Assembly (NCBI GenBank): GCA_029062895.1
Contig: JAIDPF010000050.1
Location: 1-46,684, forward strand
Source of the DNA: Lachnospiraceae bacterium
Lineage (GTDB): Bacteria > Bacillota > Clostridia > Lachnospirales > Lachnospiraceae
Direction of reading: 5' to 3'
DNA length: 46,684 bases
Of this stretch, positions 25,177-34,047 are shown piece by piece (position 1 is the first letter of the stretch; every line of letters starts with the position of its first letter). Position numbers and translations under genes: made by a program. The notes under the pieces were generated by a model. The model was not told the DNA's origin and did no database searches. It worked only from the letters and a program-made list of their open reading frames with translations.

Positions 25177-25830
25177 ATGAGGTTATATATTATCCGTCAT
25201 GGGGTGACCGCATGGAATAAAGCAAAGCGTATGCAGGGACAGACGGATATACCGCTGGCGGAAGAAGGGATAGAATTGGCTGTGAGGACGGGCGAAGGAA
25301 TGGCGGATGTTCCGATTGATGTTGTGATTTCAAGCCCGTTGATCAGAGCGGTAGAGACGGCAAAATGTGTTTTGAGAGGCAGGGCTCTCTCCGGTTCGAA
25401 GAGGAACGGAAATATACCGGAGATACCGATTATTACGGATGATAGGATTCAGGAGATTTCTTTTGGCGAATGGGAAGGGGAATGTGTTCTGGACAGTAAG
25501 GTGCTGCCGGAAGACCATATGGAGAGGTTTTTTCATGATCCACTAAACATTCCGCAGTTTCCCGGAGGGGAGACGTTTTTGCAGGTCAGGGAACGAACGG
25601 GGGCATTTTTGCGGGAGTTATCCGCGCGTAGCGACTATGTGGAAAAAAATATCCTGATCTCCACTCATGGAGCTGCAGGAAGATGCCTATTGTCGCATTT
25701 TTTTGAAGATGGCGAGACGAATATCTGGAGGACCGGGGTACCGGCGAACTGTTCTGTTTCCATAGTGGAAATACGGGATGGCATAGGAACTGTTATTGAA
25801 CTTGATAAAATATATGCTCCTTCGAGATAG
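25177..25830 (+). CDS. Histidine phosphatase (phosphoglycerate-mutase-like) family protein
   Basis: The protein has 217 residues. It starts MRLYIIRHGVTAWN, with the R7-H8-G9 motif carrying the histidine that becomes phosphorylated. VISSPLIRAVETA contains the second conserved arginine, ISFGEWEG the family glutamate region, and ISTHGAAGRCL the second histidine. Members include CobC, GpmB and broad-range phosphatases. No cobalamin or glycolytic genes are nearby, so the substrate is unclear. A small phosphatase beside the CDP-alditol genes could act on a sugar phosphate, but it is separated from them by 180 bases and may be independently transcribed. Confidence 0.85.
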   Translation: MRLYIIRHGVTAWNKAKRMQGQTDIPLAEEGIELAVRTGEGMADVPIDVVISSPLIRAVETAKCVLRGRALSGSKRNGNIPEIPIITDDRIQEISFGEWEGECVLDSKVLPEDHMERFFHDPLNIPQFPGGETFLQVRERTGAFLRELSARSDYVEKNILISTHGAAGRCLLSHFFEDGETNIWRTGVPANCSVSIVEIRDGIGTVIELDKIYAPSR

Positions 25831-25891
25831 ATAGATTCGTGTCTGTTCATGAAATATAGAAAAGGTTTACATAACTTAGATGGCAGAAGAA

Positions 25892-25906
25892 TATCCTAAT
25901 AGGATA
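25892..25906. promoter_or_regulatory. 15-base palindrome upstream of the diguanylate cyclase gene
   Basis: TATCCTAATAGGATA is a perfect palindrome around a 3-base centre, located 57 bases before the GGDEF gene. It is a candidate operator. A TTTACA at 25866-25871 upstream resembles a -35 element, but no convincing -10 was found at the right distance. Confidence 0.35.
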
Positions 25907-25962
25907 CAGGGCCTGTGCCGATATGATATTGTGCTATAGAGAGCGTAGGGTGAATCTTTAAT

Positions 25963-27660
25963 ATGAAAAAAGGCAGTCATTTAATTCAAATGATATATGT
26001 GATCATGGTCTCATGTTTTTCCATTCTTTTGCTATGGGCAGTGATCTACTATAAGGGTCCCCAGATGCGGGATGATCTGGCACAGGGTAATATTCCAGTG
26101 GAAGAGGGATGGTTTCTGACGGGTGGCGATGAAGCCGATATTTCCCATTTACAGCAGATCGAGGGGATTGCTCCTTATCAGGAGACTTCCGTTTATTATA
26201 AGCTTCCACAGCAGCTTACGGATATTGCGTTTTTATGTTTCCGGTCCAAAAATATCAATTATCAGGTTTATGTGGGCGGAAAACTCAGGTATGAACCCTA
26301 CCATGAGGACAATATCGTTTACATGAAATCTCAGGGGACCAGATGGAACTTTATTCCCTTATTTCCGGACGATGCGGAAAAAATGGTAGAAATCAGGTTT
26401 ATGATCGTCTATGAAAACGCCACGGCATGTATCGATCATGTGGTGATTGGAATGGCGGCAGGGCAGATATTGGATATCGTTGCGGAAAAGGCGTTGGCTG
26501 CCATTACGGCAGGACTGATCATGTTGATGGGAATCATACTGATGGTTTTGGATATTCCAGTGAACATACAGAAAGAGAAGAACCACGAGTTGTTATATCT
26601 TGGCGTTTTCGCGTTTATGATCGGCGCATGGTGTTTTACGGAAACCAACATTCTGCAGGTGTTTTTCGGCGACAGCAGGATGATCCAGCTGTTAAGCTGT
26701 GGATTGATCCCGCTATTTACGATCCCTCTGATGCTCTATCTGAATGCGTCCTTTGAGCAGAAGCCTGAGAAGCTGATCAGGGGCATCTGTTTTCTTTCCG
26801 CTCTGCAGTTTATTGCGTGTACGGTGCTTCATTTTCTGGGGATCATGGATTATCATGAGACGCTGATACTGGCGCATATTATTTTGATACTGGCGGCTGT
26901 CATGTTGTTTTATGCCGGCATCAGAAACTCTTTTAAGTTTTTAGGTGAACAGGAGAACCGGGTTTATCAGATTGCCCGGGGGATCGGTCTGATTTCCATT
27001 GCGGTTACGGCGGCGATTGATGTTTTCCGTTATTATTTAAAGACCGGCGGCGATAACGCCATGTTTATTCGGTTCGGACTGCTGATCTGGATCCTCTGCT
27101 TTGGCGGTTCCAGTATGAAAAGGACGGTGGAAGCGGTGCGTAAGGGGGCCCATGTGGATTTTGTCAGCCAGCTTGCTTATATGGATGGTTTGACGGGGAT
27201 CGGTAACCGTACGGCATTTCAGGAAAAAATGGAGGAATTGGAAAAGGGAAAGCAGGAAAAAGGCAGCATAGGGATTGTTATCTTTGACGTTAATAATTTG
27301 AAATGGGTCAATGATACGCTGGGACATAGTGAAGGCGACCAGATGATCAAAAAAGGAGCGGAGACAATTAGACAGGCATTTGCACAGGAAAAAGGTGACT
27401 GCTATCGTATCGGCGGTGATGAATTTGCGGTATTTTTAACAGGCGACCAGATCGCTGAGCGGTGCGAGCAGGCGATCGGACGTTTGCTAGAGGAGTTACA
27501 TATATATAATAGCAGGCAGAACAGAGAATATGAACTAAGTATTGCAAGCGGTTACGCGGTTTATGATGAAAGCTGCGCTGAGATGACGCTGACGGAGTTG
27601 TTTGAGACTGCCGATGCGAGAATGTATGAAAATAAGAAAAAAATGAAAAATAAATCTTGA
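25963..27660 (+). CDS. Membrane diguanylate cyclase with 7TM-DISM-like sensor
   Basis: The protein has 565 residues, and AGGGTG sits 9 bases before ATG 25963. A first hydrophobic segment (about residues 8-28) is followed by an extracellular region of about 140 residues. Seven predicted membrane helices between about 170 and 385 follow, the layout of 7TM-DISM receptors. The C-terminal GGDEF domain begins at LAYMDGLTGIGNRTAF, with IVIFDVNNLKWVNDTLGHSE and the intact signature G484-GDEF. It should therefore make cyclic di-GMP from two GTP in response to an external ligand. I do not see an RxxD inhibitory site at the expected distance before GGDEF, so product inhibition may be weak. The gene end overlaps the aspS leader promoter. 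Confidence 0.88.
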   Translation: MKKGSHLIQMIYVIMVSCFSILLLWAVIYYKGPQMRDDLAQGNIPVEEGWFLTGGDEADISHLQQIEGIAPYQETSVYYKLPQQLTDIAFLCFRSKNINYQVYVGGKLRYEPYHEDNIVYMKSQGTRWNFIPLFPDDAEKMVEIRFMIVYENATACIDHVVIGMAAGQILDIVAEKALAAITAGLIMLMGIILMVLDIPVNIQKEKNHELLYLGVFAFMIGAWCFTETNILQVFFGDSRMIQLLSCGLIPLFTIPLMLYLNASFEQKPEKLIRGICFLSALQFIACTVLHFLGIMDYHETLILAHIILILAAVMLFYAGIRNSFKFLGEQENRVYQIARGIGLISIAVTAAIDVFRYYLKTGGDNAMFIRFGLLIWILCFGGSSMKRTVEAVRKGAHVDFVSQLAYMDGLTGIGNRTAFQEKMEELEKGKQEKGSIGIVIFDVNNLKWVNDTLGHSEGDQMIKKGAETIRQAFAQEKGDCYRIGGDEFAVFLTGDQIAERCEQAIGRLLEELHIYNSRQNREYELSIASGYAVYDESCAEMTLTELFETADARMYENKKKMKNKS

Positions 27661-27685
27661 GTTTCTGTTATATAAATGATATAGT
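27657..27685 (+). promoter_or_regulatory. Promoter of the aspS-gatCAB operon
   Basis: TTGAGT (27657-27662) overlaps the last codon of the diguanylate cyclase gene. TATAGT (27680-27685) lies 17 bases further. Transcription would start near 27692 and run through the T-box leader. The promoter of the restriction-modification operon near 43049 has the same -35 hexamer, the same spacing and a similar -10. Confidence 0.5.
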
Positions 27686-27691
27686 GAATAT

Positions 27692-28060
27692 CTGAATAGA
27701 TTTGGTGTTATAGGTTGCCCGGCGGTGGATGTTCTATAACGTTGATCAGATCTAATTTTGGAAAAAGAATAAGGAAATGCTTAGAAGGAGACTCTACCTG
27801 GCGAAGGCATCAGGGAGGCGGCGTCATAGACTGAGCGTCATAGACTGAAAGCGCTGTCGGTCGGGAACAGGATAGGGAACGCTCCGGAGCAGACCATTTG
27901 AGGGCATACGTTAGGATGGTACGTCAGCACACGTTACGTGTTTTGAGTGGAAATAGAATGCGGATGGGAAGCATTCATTTCAATGCGGGTGGTACCGCGG
28001 ATTATGATGATCCGTCCCGGGATACAATGATATTGTGTCCCGGGCTTTTTATGCTGGGAA
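27692..28060 (+). promoter_or_regulatory. T-box leader of aspS
   Basis: The T-box itself is GGGTGGTACCGCG at 27987-27999, preceded by the AATGC-rich stem region and followed by an intrinsic terminator. The element senses uncharged tRNA through a specifier codon in Stem I and the tRNA 3' end through the T-box bulge, giving antitermination. With aspS downstream, the tRNA should be tRNA-Asp and the specifier GAC. A 14-base unit containing GAC is tandemly duplicated at 27821-27848, in the region where the 3' side of Stem I is expected. The exact Stem I boundaries are not resolved by eye. This leader fills the 433-base gap before aspS. Confidence 0.9.
28014..28050 (+). terminator. T-box regulated intrinsic terminator
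   Basis: A 13-bp stem (28016-28028 with 28032-28044) with a 3-base loop is followed by C and TTTTT. Its 5' part competes with pairing to the T-box sequence just upstream, so uncharged tRNA would prevent its formation. Confidence 0.9.
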
Positions 28061-28093
28061 GCTATAAGATCTTTGATGGAAGGGAGAAGAAAC

Positions 28094-29839
28094 ATGAGTA
28101 CAATTTACAGAGAGGTAACATTGGATCAGATCAAGGAATCTGATATTGATAAGACGATACGGGTAGCCGGATGGATAGAGAATATCCGCGACCATGGCGG
28201 AGTGTCCTTTATCGATCTTCGAGATATGTATGGCGTGGTACAGATCGTCCTTCGTGATACGTCCCTGTTGGATGGTCTGACCAAGGAGGACTGTGTGTCC
28301 ATTCAGGGCAAGGTAGAACAGCGTTCCGAGGATACCTACAATCCCAAGATCCCTTCCGGAACAATAGAGATTGAAGCTGCGTCAGTCGATGTGCTTGGCA
28401 AGGTATATAAACAGCTTCCTTTTGAGATTATGACATCGAAAGAGATCAGGGAAGACCTGCGCCTGAAATATCGTTATCTGGACCTTCGTAACCAGAAGGT
28501 TAAGGAGACAATGATCTTCCGGTCCAAAGTGATCTCGTATCTGCGTGAAAAGATGACGCAGATGGGATTTTTGGAGATTCAGACGCCAATCCTTTGCGCA
28601 TCTTCTCCGGAGGGTGCCAGAGATTATATTGTGCCTTCCAGAAAATATAAAGGCAGATTTTACGCGCTGCCACAGGCGCCGCAGCAGTATAAGCAGCTAT
28701 TGATGGCATCCGGGTTTGATAAATATTTCCAGATCGCGCCGTGCTTCCGTGATGAAGACGCTAGAGCGGATCGTTCTCCGGGAGAGTTTTACCAGCTGGA
28801 TTTTGAAATGAGTTTTGCTACGCAGGAGGACGTCTTTGCAGTGGGCGAGGAAGTGCTGACGGCAGTATTTGAGAAATTTGCTCCCGAGGGTGCTAAGATC
28901 ACAAAGGCGCCTTATCCGGTAATCCCGTATAAGCAGGCCATGATCGAGTTTGGCACGGATAAGCCGGACCTGCGTAATCCTTTGCGTATCATCGATCTGA
29001 CGGATTTCTTTCAGGAATGTACATTTAAAATGTTCCATGGCAGGACAGTCCGCGGGATCAAGGTGCATGCCGAGATGTCCAAGGGCTTTCATGAGAAATT
29101 ATTAAAATTTGCCAATTCCATTGGTATGGGCGGCTTAGGCTATCTGGAAGTGATGGAAGATCTTTCCTATAAGGGACCGATCGATAAATTTATTCCGGAG
29201 GAAAAGAAAGCAGTGCTCCGTGAATTGGCAGGGTTGGAAGTGGGAGATACGATTTTCTTTATCGCAGATAAGGAGGAAAGAGCCAATCTGTATGCAGGAC
29301 AGATCAGGACAGAACTTGGCGAGAAGTTGGATCTGATTGAGAAAGATGCTTACCGATTCTGTTATATCAATGATTTTCCGATGTATGAGTATAATGAGGA
29401 AGAGAAGAAGATCGGATTTACGCACAATCCGTTTTCTATGCCGCAGGGCGGGCTGAAAGCATTGCAGGAAAAGGATCCGCTGGAGATTCTGGCATACCAG
29501 TACGATATCGTCTGCAACGGCGTGGAGCTTTCCTCCGGTGCGGTCCGTAACCACGATATGGAGGTTATGGTCAAGGCATTTGAAATTGCGGGATATGATG
29601 AGGAAGTATTAAAGAGCAAATTCGGCGCATTGTACAATGCGTTTCAGTTCGGTGCGCCGCCTCACGCAGGTATGGCGCCGGGAGTGGATCGTATGATCAT
29701 GCTGCTTCGTAAGGAAGAAAATATCCGTGAAGTTATTCCGTTCCCCATGAGTGGAACGGCGCAGGATCTGATGTGCGGCGCGCCGAATGAAGTGACGGAG
29801 CAGCAGCTGAGGGAAGTGCATATTAAGATAAGAGATTGA
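28094..29839 (+). CDS. aspS: Aspartyl-tRNA synthetase
   Basis: GGGAG at 28082-28086 supports ATG 28094, giving 581 residues, the normal size of a bacterial class II AspRS. The frame extends to 28073, but those codons belong to the leader. The N-terminal OB-fold anticodon domain shows [20 protein letters not shown]. Class II catalytic motifs are visible: motif 2 around [20 protein letters not shown] and motif 3 in [20 protein letters not shown] insert lies between about residues 290 and 400. It charges tRNA with aspartate using ATP. Because gatCAB follows immediately, a non-discriminating enzyme that also makes Asp-tRNA-Asn for amidation is possible, but the sequence does not settle this. Controlled by the T-box. 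Confidence 0.96.
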   Translation: MSTIYREVTLDQIKESDIDKTIRVAGWIENIRDHGGVSFIDLRDMYGVVQIVLRDTSLLDGLTKEDCVSIQGKVEQRSEDTYNPKIPSGTIEIEAASVDVLGKVYKQLPFEIMTSKEIREDLRLKYRYLDLRNQKVKETMIFRSKVISYLREKMTQMGFLEIQTPILCASSPEGARDYIVPSRKYKGRFYALPQAPQQYKQLLMASGFDKYFQIAPCFRDEDARADRSPGEFYQLDFEMSFATQEDVFAVGEEVLTAVFEKFAPEGAKITKAPYPVIPYKQAMIEFGTDKPDLRNPLRIIDLTDFFQECTFKMFHGRTVRGIKVHAEMSKGFHEKLLKFANSIGMGGLGYLEVMEDLSYKGPIDKFIPEEKKAVLRELAGLEVGDTIFFIADKEERANLYAGQIRTELGEKLDLIEKDAYRFCYINDFPMYEYNEEEKKIGFTHNPFSMPQGGLKALQEKDPLEILAYQYDIVCNGVELSSGAVRNHDMEVMVKAFEIAGYDEEVLKSKFGALYNAFQFGAPPHAGMAPGVDRMIMLLRKEENIREVIPFPMSGTAQDLMCGAPNEVTEQQLREVHIKIRD

Positions 29840-29858
29840 GGCAAGGAGGGATAACCCT

Positions 29859-30152
29859 ATGGCAAATGTAATTACGGATGAAACAATAGAATATGTCGGC
29901 ATCCTGTCCAAGCTGGAACTGAACGCAGAGCAGAAGGAACAGGCTAAAAAAGATCTTGAGGAGATGCTGGATTATATCGATCAACTGGGAGAGCTGGATA
30001 CGGAAGGTGTGGAGCCCATGAGCCATGTGCATCCGTTATGCAACAGATTTCGTGAGGATGTGGTGACAAACGGGGATGACAGGGAGAATATCCTTGCCAA
30101 TGCACCGGAGAAGAAGGATGGAACATTCGTTGTTCCAAGGACATTTGACTAG
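29859..30152 (+). CDS. gatC: Asp-tRNA(Asn)/Glu-tRNA(Gln) amidotransferase subunit C
   Basis: The protein has 97 residues, within the usual size. The conserved N-terminal part is [20 protein letters not shown], and [20 protein letters not shown] with EPMSHVHPL is the typical GatC region that wraps around GatA and GatB. AGGAGG precedes the start. It is a structural chaperone-like subunit of the GatCAB complex, with no catalytic residues of its own. It is placed between aspS and gatA in one operon. Confidence 0.95.
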   Translation: MANVITDETIEYVGILSKLELNAEQKEQAKKDLEEMLDYIDQLGELDTEGVEPMSHVHPLCNRFREDVVTNGDDRENILANAPEKKDGTFVVPRTFD

Positions 30153-30187
30153 AGGATAGAAAGAAATAGTGTTCAGGAGGTATGGCT

Positions 30188-31630
30188 GTGGGTATATTGG
30201 ATTGTACGGCAGTAGAGCTTGGGAAAAAAATACAGGCCGGAGAAGTATCCGTCAGAGAGGCTGTAGAAGCTGTCATAGAGCAGATAGAGCAGACGGAAGG
30301 GACATATCATTGCTATATTACATGGGATAAGGAAGGCGCGTTAAGACAGGCTGACCTGATTCAGAAAAAGATCGACGCAAAGGAATTAACAGGGCCATTA
30401 GCCGGCGTTCCTGTGGCAATTAAGGATAATATGACGACAGAGGGGATGCTGACCACCTGTGCGTCTAAGATCCTTGGTAACTTCGTACCCACCTATACGG
30501 CAGAGGCGGTAAGACATCTGCAGGAAGCCGGTGTCGTGATCATCGGCAAGGCGAATATGGACGAGTTCGCAATGGGAAGCACGACAGAGACTTCGGCGTA
30601 CGGTGCGACGAAAAATCCGTGGAATCCGGAACATGTGCCGGGAGGATCTTCCGGCGGCTCGGCAGCGGCAGTTGCGGCGAAAGAATGTTTCTTTGCGCTG
30701 GGTTCCGATACCGGAGGTTCGATCCGGCAGCCGGCTGCTTTCTGCGGCGTTGTCGGTTTAAAACCTACGTATGGGACAGTGTCGAGATATGGGTTGATTG
30801 CTTACGGATCCTCACTGGATCAGATCGGTCCCTTGTGTAAGGATGTAACGGATACGGCAGTTGTTCTGGAGACGATCGCAAAGGCGGATGAGAAGGATTC
30901 GACTTCCATACTGCGTAATGATACGAATTTTACGTCTGCGCTCATAGAGGATGTGGAGGGGATCAGGATCGGCATTCCCAGAGATTATTTTGGCGAGGGT
31001 CTGGATCCTGAGGTTTCGGAAGCGGTGAAAAAGGCGGCGGAAGATCTCAAAGCCCACGGCGCCATTGTAGAGGAATTTGACTTAAGCCTTGTGGATTATG
31101 CAATACCGACGTATTATACCATAGCCGATGCAGAGGCAAGTTCCAATCTGGAGCGTTTTGACGGTGTCAAATATGGTTACCGTACTGCGGAATACGAAGG
31201 ACTTCATAATATGTATAAAAAGACGCGTTCCGAAGGTTTTGGCGAGGAAGTAAAGCGCCGTATCATGCTTGGTTCCTTTGTTCTGTCATCCGGTTATTAT
31301 GATGCGTATTATCTGAAAGCGCTGAAAGTAAAAGCACTGATCAAACAGGCGTTTGACGCGGCATTTGAAAAATATGACATTATTCTGGGACCTGTTGCCC
31401 CGACGACAGCTCCCATGCTGGGCGCCAGCCTTTCCGATCCACTCAAGATGTATCTTGGTGATATCTATACGATATCGGTCAATCTTGCGGGACTTCCGGG
31501 AATCAGCGTACCCTGTGGCATGGATTCCAAAGGACTGCCCATCGGTATGCAGATGATTGCGGACTGCTTCAATGAAAGTGTGCTGATTCAGGCGGCTTAC
31601 ACATATGAAAAGATACGGGATAAAAATTAA
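30188..31630 (+). CDS. gatA: Asp-tRNA(Asn)/Glu-tRNA(Gln) amidotransferase subunit A
   Basis: An ATG at 30182 is only one base from the AGGAGG at 30175-30180. The GTG at 30188 has the proper 7-base spacing, so I choose it, giving 480 residues. It belongs to the amidase signature family. Catalytic lysine is in VAIKDNM, the Ser-rich signature is PGGSSGGSAAAVA, and the nucleophile region is LGSDTGGSIRQPAAFCG. The subunit hydrolyses glutamine and channels ammonia to GatB, which amidates Asp-tRNA-Asn or Glu-tRNA-Gln. The C-terminal half (GPVAPTTAPMLG, then LAGLPGISVPCG) is complete. Confidence 0.96.
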   Translation: MGILDCTAVELGKKIQAGEVSVREAVEAVIEQIEQTEGTYHCYITWDKEGALRQADLIQKKIDAKELTGPLAGVPVAIKDNMTTEGMLTTCASKILGNFVPTYTAEAVRHLQEAGVVIIGKANMDEFAMGSTTETSAYGATKNPWNPEHVPGGSSGGSAAAVAAKECFFALGSDTGGSIRQPAAFCGVVGLKPTYGTVSRYGLIAYGSSLDQIGPLCKDVTDTAVVLETIAKADEKDSTSILRNDTNFTSALIEDVEGIRIGIPRDYFGEGLDPEVSEAVKKAAEDLKAHGAIVEEFDLSLVDYAIPTYYTIADAEASSNLERFDGVKYGYRTAEYEGLHNMYKKTRSEGFGEEVKRRIMLGSFVLSSGYYDAYYLKALKVKALIKQAFDAAFEKYDIILGPVAPTTAPMLGASLSDPLKMYLGDIYTISVNLAGLPGISVPCGMDSKGLPIGMQMIADCFNESVLIQAAYTYEKIRDKN

Positions 31631-31662
31631 GTAATAATTGATTTTTCAATTGCAAATATTGT

Positions 31663-31702
31663 ACCCGCGGCATAGCACTAAAGTGCATTAAGATCCGCGG
31701 GT
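31663..31702 (+). other. Nested hairpin between gatA and gatB
   Basis: ACCCGCGG (31663-31670) pairs perfectly with CCGCGGGT (31695-31702), enclosing a second small palindrome GCACTAAAGTGC. There is no T-run after it. It ends four bases before the gatB ribosome binding site (GGAAAGG, 31706-31712). It may tune gatB translation or mark an mRNA processing site. Confidence 0.6.
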
Positions 31703-31726
31703 TACGGAAAGGTATGATGATTGATT

Positions 31727-33172
31727 ATGGTGAAAGAATATGAAACTGTCATAGGTCTGGAAGTTCATGTGGAACTTGCAACAAAGACAAAGATCTTCTG
31801 CGGTTGTTCGACCCGGTTTGGCGGTGAGCCGAATACCCATACCTGTCCGGTTTGTACCGGTATGCCGGGTTCCCTTCCTGTGCTTAATAAACAGGTGGTG
31901 GAATATGCGGCTGCGGTGGGACTGGCGACAAATTGTGATATTACAAGACATTGTAAATTTGATCGGAAAAACTATTTTTATCCGGATAATCCGCAGAACT
32001 ATCAGATATCACAGCTCTATCTGCCGATTTGTCGTAATGGCTATGTGGAGATTGAGACAAAGGATGCGGATCAGAATGTTGTCACAAAGAAAGTTGGCAT
32101 TCACGAGATCCATATGGAGGAGGACGCGGGCAAACTGATTCATGATGAGTGGGGCGACTGCAGTCTTGTAGATTATAATCGTTCCGGAGTTCCGCTGATT
32201 GAGATTGTGTCTGAGCCGGATATGCGTAGCGCGGATGAGGTTATTGCATATCTGGAAAAGCTGCGTATGATTATCCAGTATCTTGGCGCGTCCGATTGCA
32301 AACTACAGGAGGGCTCCATGCGTGCGGATGTGAACCTTTCCGTGCGCGAGGTCGGTTCTAAGCAGTTTGGTACCAGAACAGAGATGAAGAATCTGAATTC
32401 CTTTACCTCGATCACCCATGCCATTGAAGGAGAGAAGAACCGCCAGATCGATCTTTTGGAGGCGGGAGAAAAGGTGGTGCAGGAGACAAGACGCTGGGAT
32501 GATGTGAAGATGGAATCCTATGCTATGCGAAGTAAGGAGGATGCGCAGGATTACCGGTATTTTCCGGATCCGGACTTGATCCCTGTGGAGATTTCCGAAG
32601 AGTGGCTTGACGAGCTTCGGGCAAAGCAGCCGGAATTCAGACCGGAGAAGATAGAGCGTTATAAAAGAGAATATGGGATCCCGGAATACGATATTGAGAT
32701 CATTACCGGAACGAAGCGGATGGCGGATATTTTTGAGGAAGCGACGGCGCTCTGTGGGCAGCCCAAGAAGGTGTCCAATTGGCTGATGGTGGAGACGATG
32801 CGTCTCTTGAAGGAAAACAATATGGATGCGGATCAGATTCGCTTTGCTCCGGAGCATCTGGCAAAACTGATTCAGATCGTGGATCAGAAAGTCATCAATC
32901 AGACCACCGCAAAAGAGATTTTTGAAGTAATGTTTGCGGATGATATAGATCCGGAAAGGTATGTAGAGGAACATGGCTTAAAGCAGGTAAGCGACGAGGG
33001 AGCGCTCCGTAAGACGGTGGAGGAGGTTATTGCTGCCAATCCGCAGTCAGTAGCGGATTATCGGGCAGGGAAAGAAAAGGCCATCGGTTTTCTGGTAGGA
33101 CAGACCATGAAAATAATGAAAGGAAAAGCCGATCCCGGGACGGTCAATAAACTGTTGAAGGAGCTTTTATAA
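31727..33172 (+). CDS. gatB: Asp-tRNA(Asn)/Glu-tRNA(Gln) amidotransferase subunit B
   Basis: About 481 residues. The ATG at 31727 gives the usual N terminus MVKEYETVIGLEVHVELAT; a TTG at 31721 has better spacing to GGAAAGG and would add two residues. Family motifs are ETVIGLEVHVEL, the zinc-site-like CGCST and CPVC cysteines, KNYFYPDNPQNYQISQ, HEIHMEEDAGKL and EPDMRSADEV. The C-terminal YqeY-like tail domain (about 330-483) contacts tRNA. It activates the Asp or Glu carboxylate with ATP and receives ammonia from GatA. This is the last gene of the T-box operon. Confidence 0.96.
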   Translation: MVKEYETVIGLEVHVELATKTKIFCGCSTRFGGEPNTHTCPVCTGMPGSLPVLNKQVVEYAAAVGLATNCDITRHCKFDRKNYFYPDNPQNYQISQLYLPICRNGYVEIETKDADQNVVTKKVGIHEIHMEEDAGKLIHDEWGDCSLVDYNRSGVPLIEIVSEPDMRSADEVIAYLEKLRMIIQYLGASDCKLQEGSMRADVNLSVREVGSKQFGTRTEMKNLNSFTSITHAIEGEKNRQIDLLEAGEKVVQETRRWDDVKMESYAMRSKEDAQDYRYFPDPDLIPVEISEEWLDELRAKQPEFRPEKIERYKREYGIPEYDIEIITGTKRMADIFEEATALCGQPKKVSNWLMVETMRLLKENNMDADQIRFAPEHLAKLIQIVDQKVINQTTAKEIFEVMFADDIDPERYVEEHGLKQVSDEGALRKTVEEVIAANPQSVADYRAGKEKAIGFLVGQTMKIMKGKADPGTVNKLLKELL

Positions 33173-33208
33173 AAGGATCAGAATATTTATGAAAAATAAA
33201 TAAATCAC

Positions 33209-33237
33209 TTGCAGTTCCCCCCTGTTATTGATACAAT
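33209..33237 (+). promoter_or_regulatory. Promoter of the sigma-like gene, flanked by an inverted repeat
   Basis: TTGCAG (33209-33214) and TACAAT (33232-33237) are 17 bases apart, predicting a start near 33244. A 14-base inverted repeat surrounds the -10: 33218-33231 and 33251-33264, with one G-T wobble. The right arm contains the GGGGG of the ribosome binding site. The left arm lies in the promoter spacer. Confidence 0.55.
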
Positions 33238-33271
33238 AATAATATAAGTTTCAATAATAGGGGGTAGTTTA

Positions 33272-33961
33272 TTGAATACAACTTATGAATTGGTGAAATC
33301 GGCAAGATATTTTATGCAGGGACATTCGGATGATTTCTGGAGAATCTATGAGATGTCTATAGATGATATGTATTATCAGATGCATTTTATTGTCTGCGAC
33401 GACCAGCAGACAGACGCCCTGCTGGAAAAACTGTATATTTATTTTGTTCAGAATGCGTTCCTGTTGGATGATGCTAATGAGTTTGCGTCATGGATGAATG
33501 AAACGGTATCCCAATTCACTGCGGACTGGCTGGCAGCGAACAGGCAGGATATGCTTGCGGCAGAAGAGGCGGGTGCGTATGAGATCCCGATTGGAGCAGA
33601 TGCATATCTTCCGGGCAATGAGATCGATGATTTAGAATATATCCGCACACTTGAGAATTATATCTGTAATCTTCCTGAGATTCACAGGCAGACAGCGCTG
33701 GCATTTTATTTTGACAATCTTCCGATGGAGAAGTTGGTGGATATCCTTCATCTGGATGCGTTGAAGATCAAAAAAAGGATCGGATATATTGAAAAGGTTT
33801 TGAATCAGCAGATGAGGATGTATTGTAAAGATCGTGGATATTCCATGCCGTATGTTGACTCACAGAAGATTCTGCGGGCATTGGCAGAGCTTGGAAAGAT
33901 GTATCGTTATCCCGAAGCAGAGAAGATTTTTAATCAGATCCGTATCAAGGCAATCCATTAA
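33272..33961 (+). CDS. Divergent sigma-70 (ECF-like) family protein
   Basis: The protein has 229 residues, with a TTG start seven bases after GGGGG. Residues about 15-95 look like a region 2 helix bundle (DDFWRIYEMSIDDMYYQMHF, then DALLEKLYIYFVQNAFLLDD). Residues about 130-195 look like region 4, with a helix-turn-helix (LENYICNLPEIHRQTALAFY, then LPMEKLVDILHLDALKIKKR). An acidic linker separates them. A C-terminal tail of about 35 residues follows. No anti-sigma factor gene is adjacent. It would direct RNA polymerase to a small regulon, or might be a degenerate sigma-like regulator. A 14-base inverted repeat at its promoter suggests self-regulation. Confidence 0.65.
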   Translation: MNTTYELVKSARYFMQGHSDDFWRIYEMSIDDMYYQMHFIVCDDQQTDALLEKLYIYFVQNAFLLDDANEFASWMNETVSQFTADWLAANRQDMLAAEEAGAYEIPIGADAYLPGNEIDDLEYIRTLENYICNLPEIHRQTALAFYFDNLPMEKLVDILHLDALKIKKRIGYIEKVLNQQMRMYCKDRGYSMPYVDSQKILRALAELGKMYRYPEAEKIFNQIRIKAIH

Positions 33962-33984
33962 AGAAATGCTGAATTTACGCCGTT

Positions 33985-34010
33985 AAGCGTCACCATTGCG
34001 TGGCGCTTTC
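33985..34010 (+). terminator. Terminator-like hairpin after the sigma-like gene
   Basis: A 9-bp stem with one G-U pair (33985-33993 with 34000-34008) and a 6-base loop is followed by a weak T-rich stretch. TATAAT at 34015-34020 right after it could be the -10 of an addB promoter, although no good -35 was found. Confidence 0.5.
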
Positions 34011-34047
34011 ATTATATAATTTATATTATACATTTGGAGGAAAGAAC

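Noticed and set aside
27898-28143. 81-codon plus-strand reading frame upstream of aspS
   Set aside because: It runs through the T-box and its terminator and into aspS in another frame. The RNA signals explain the sequence fully.
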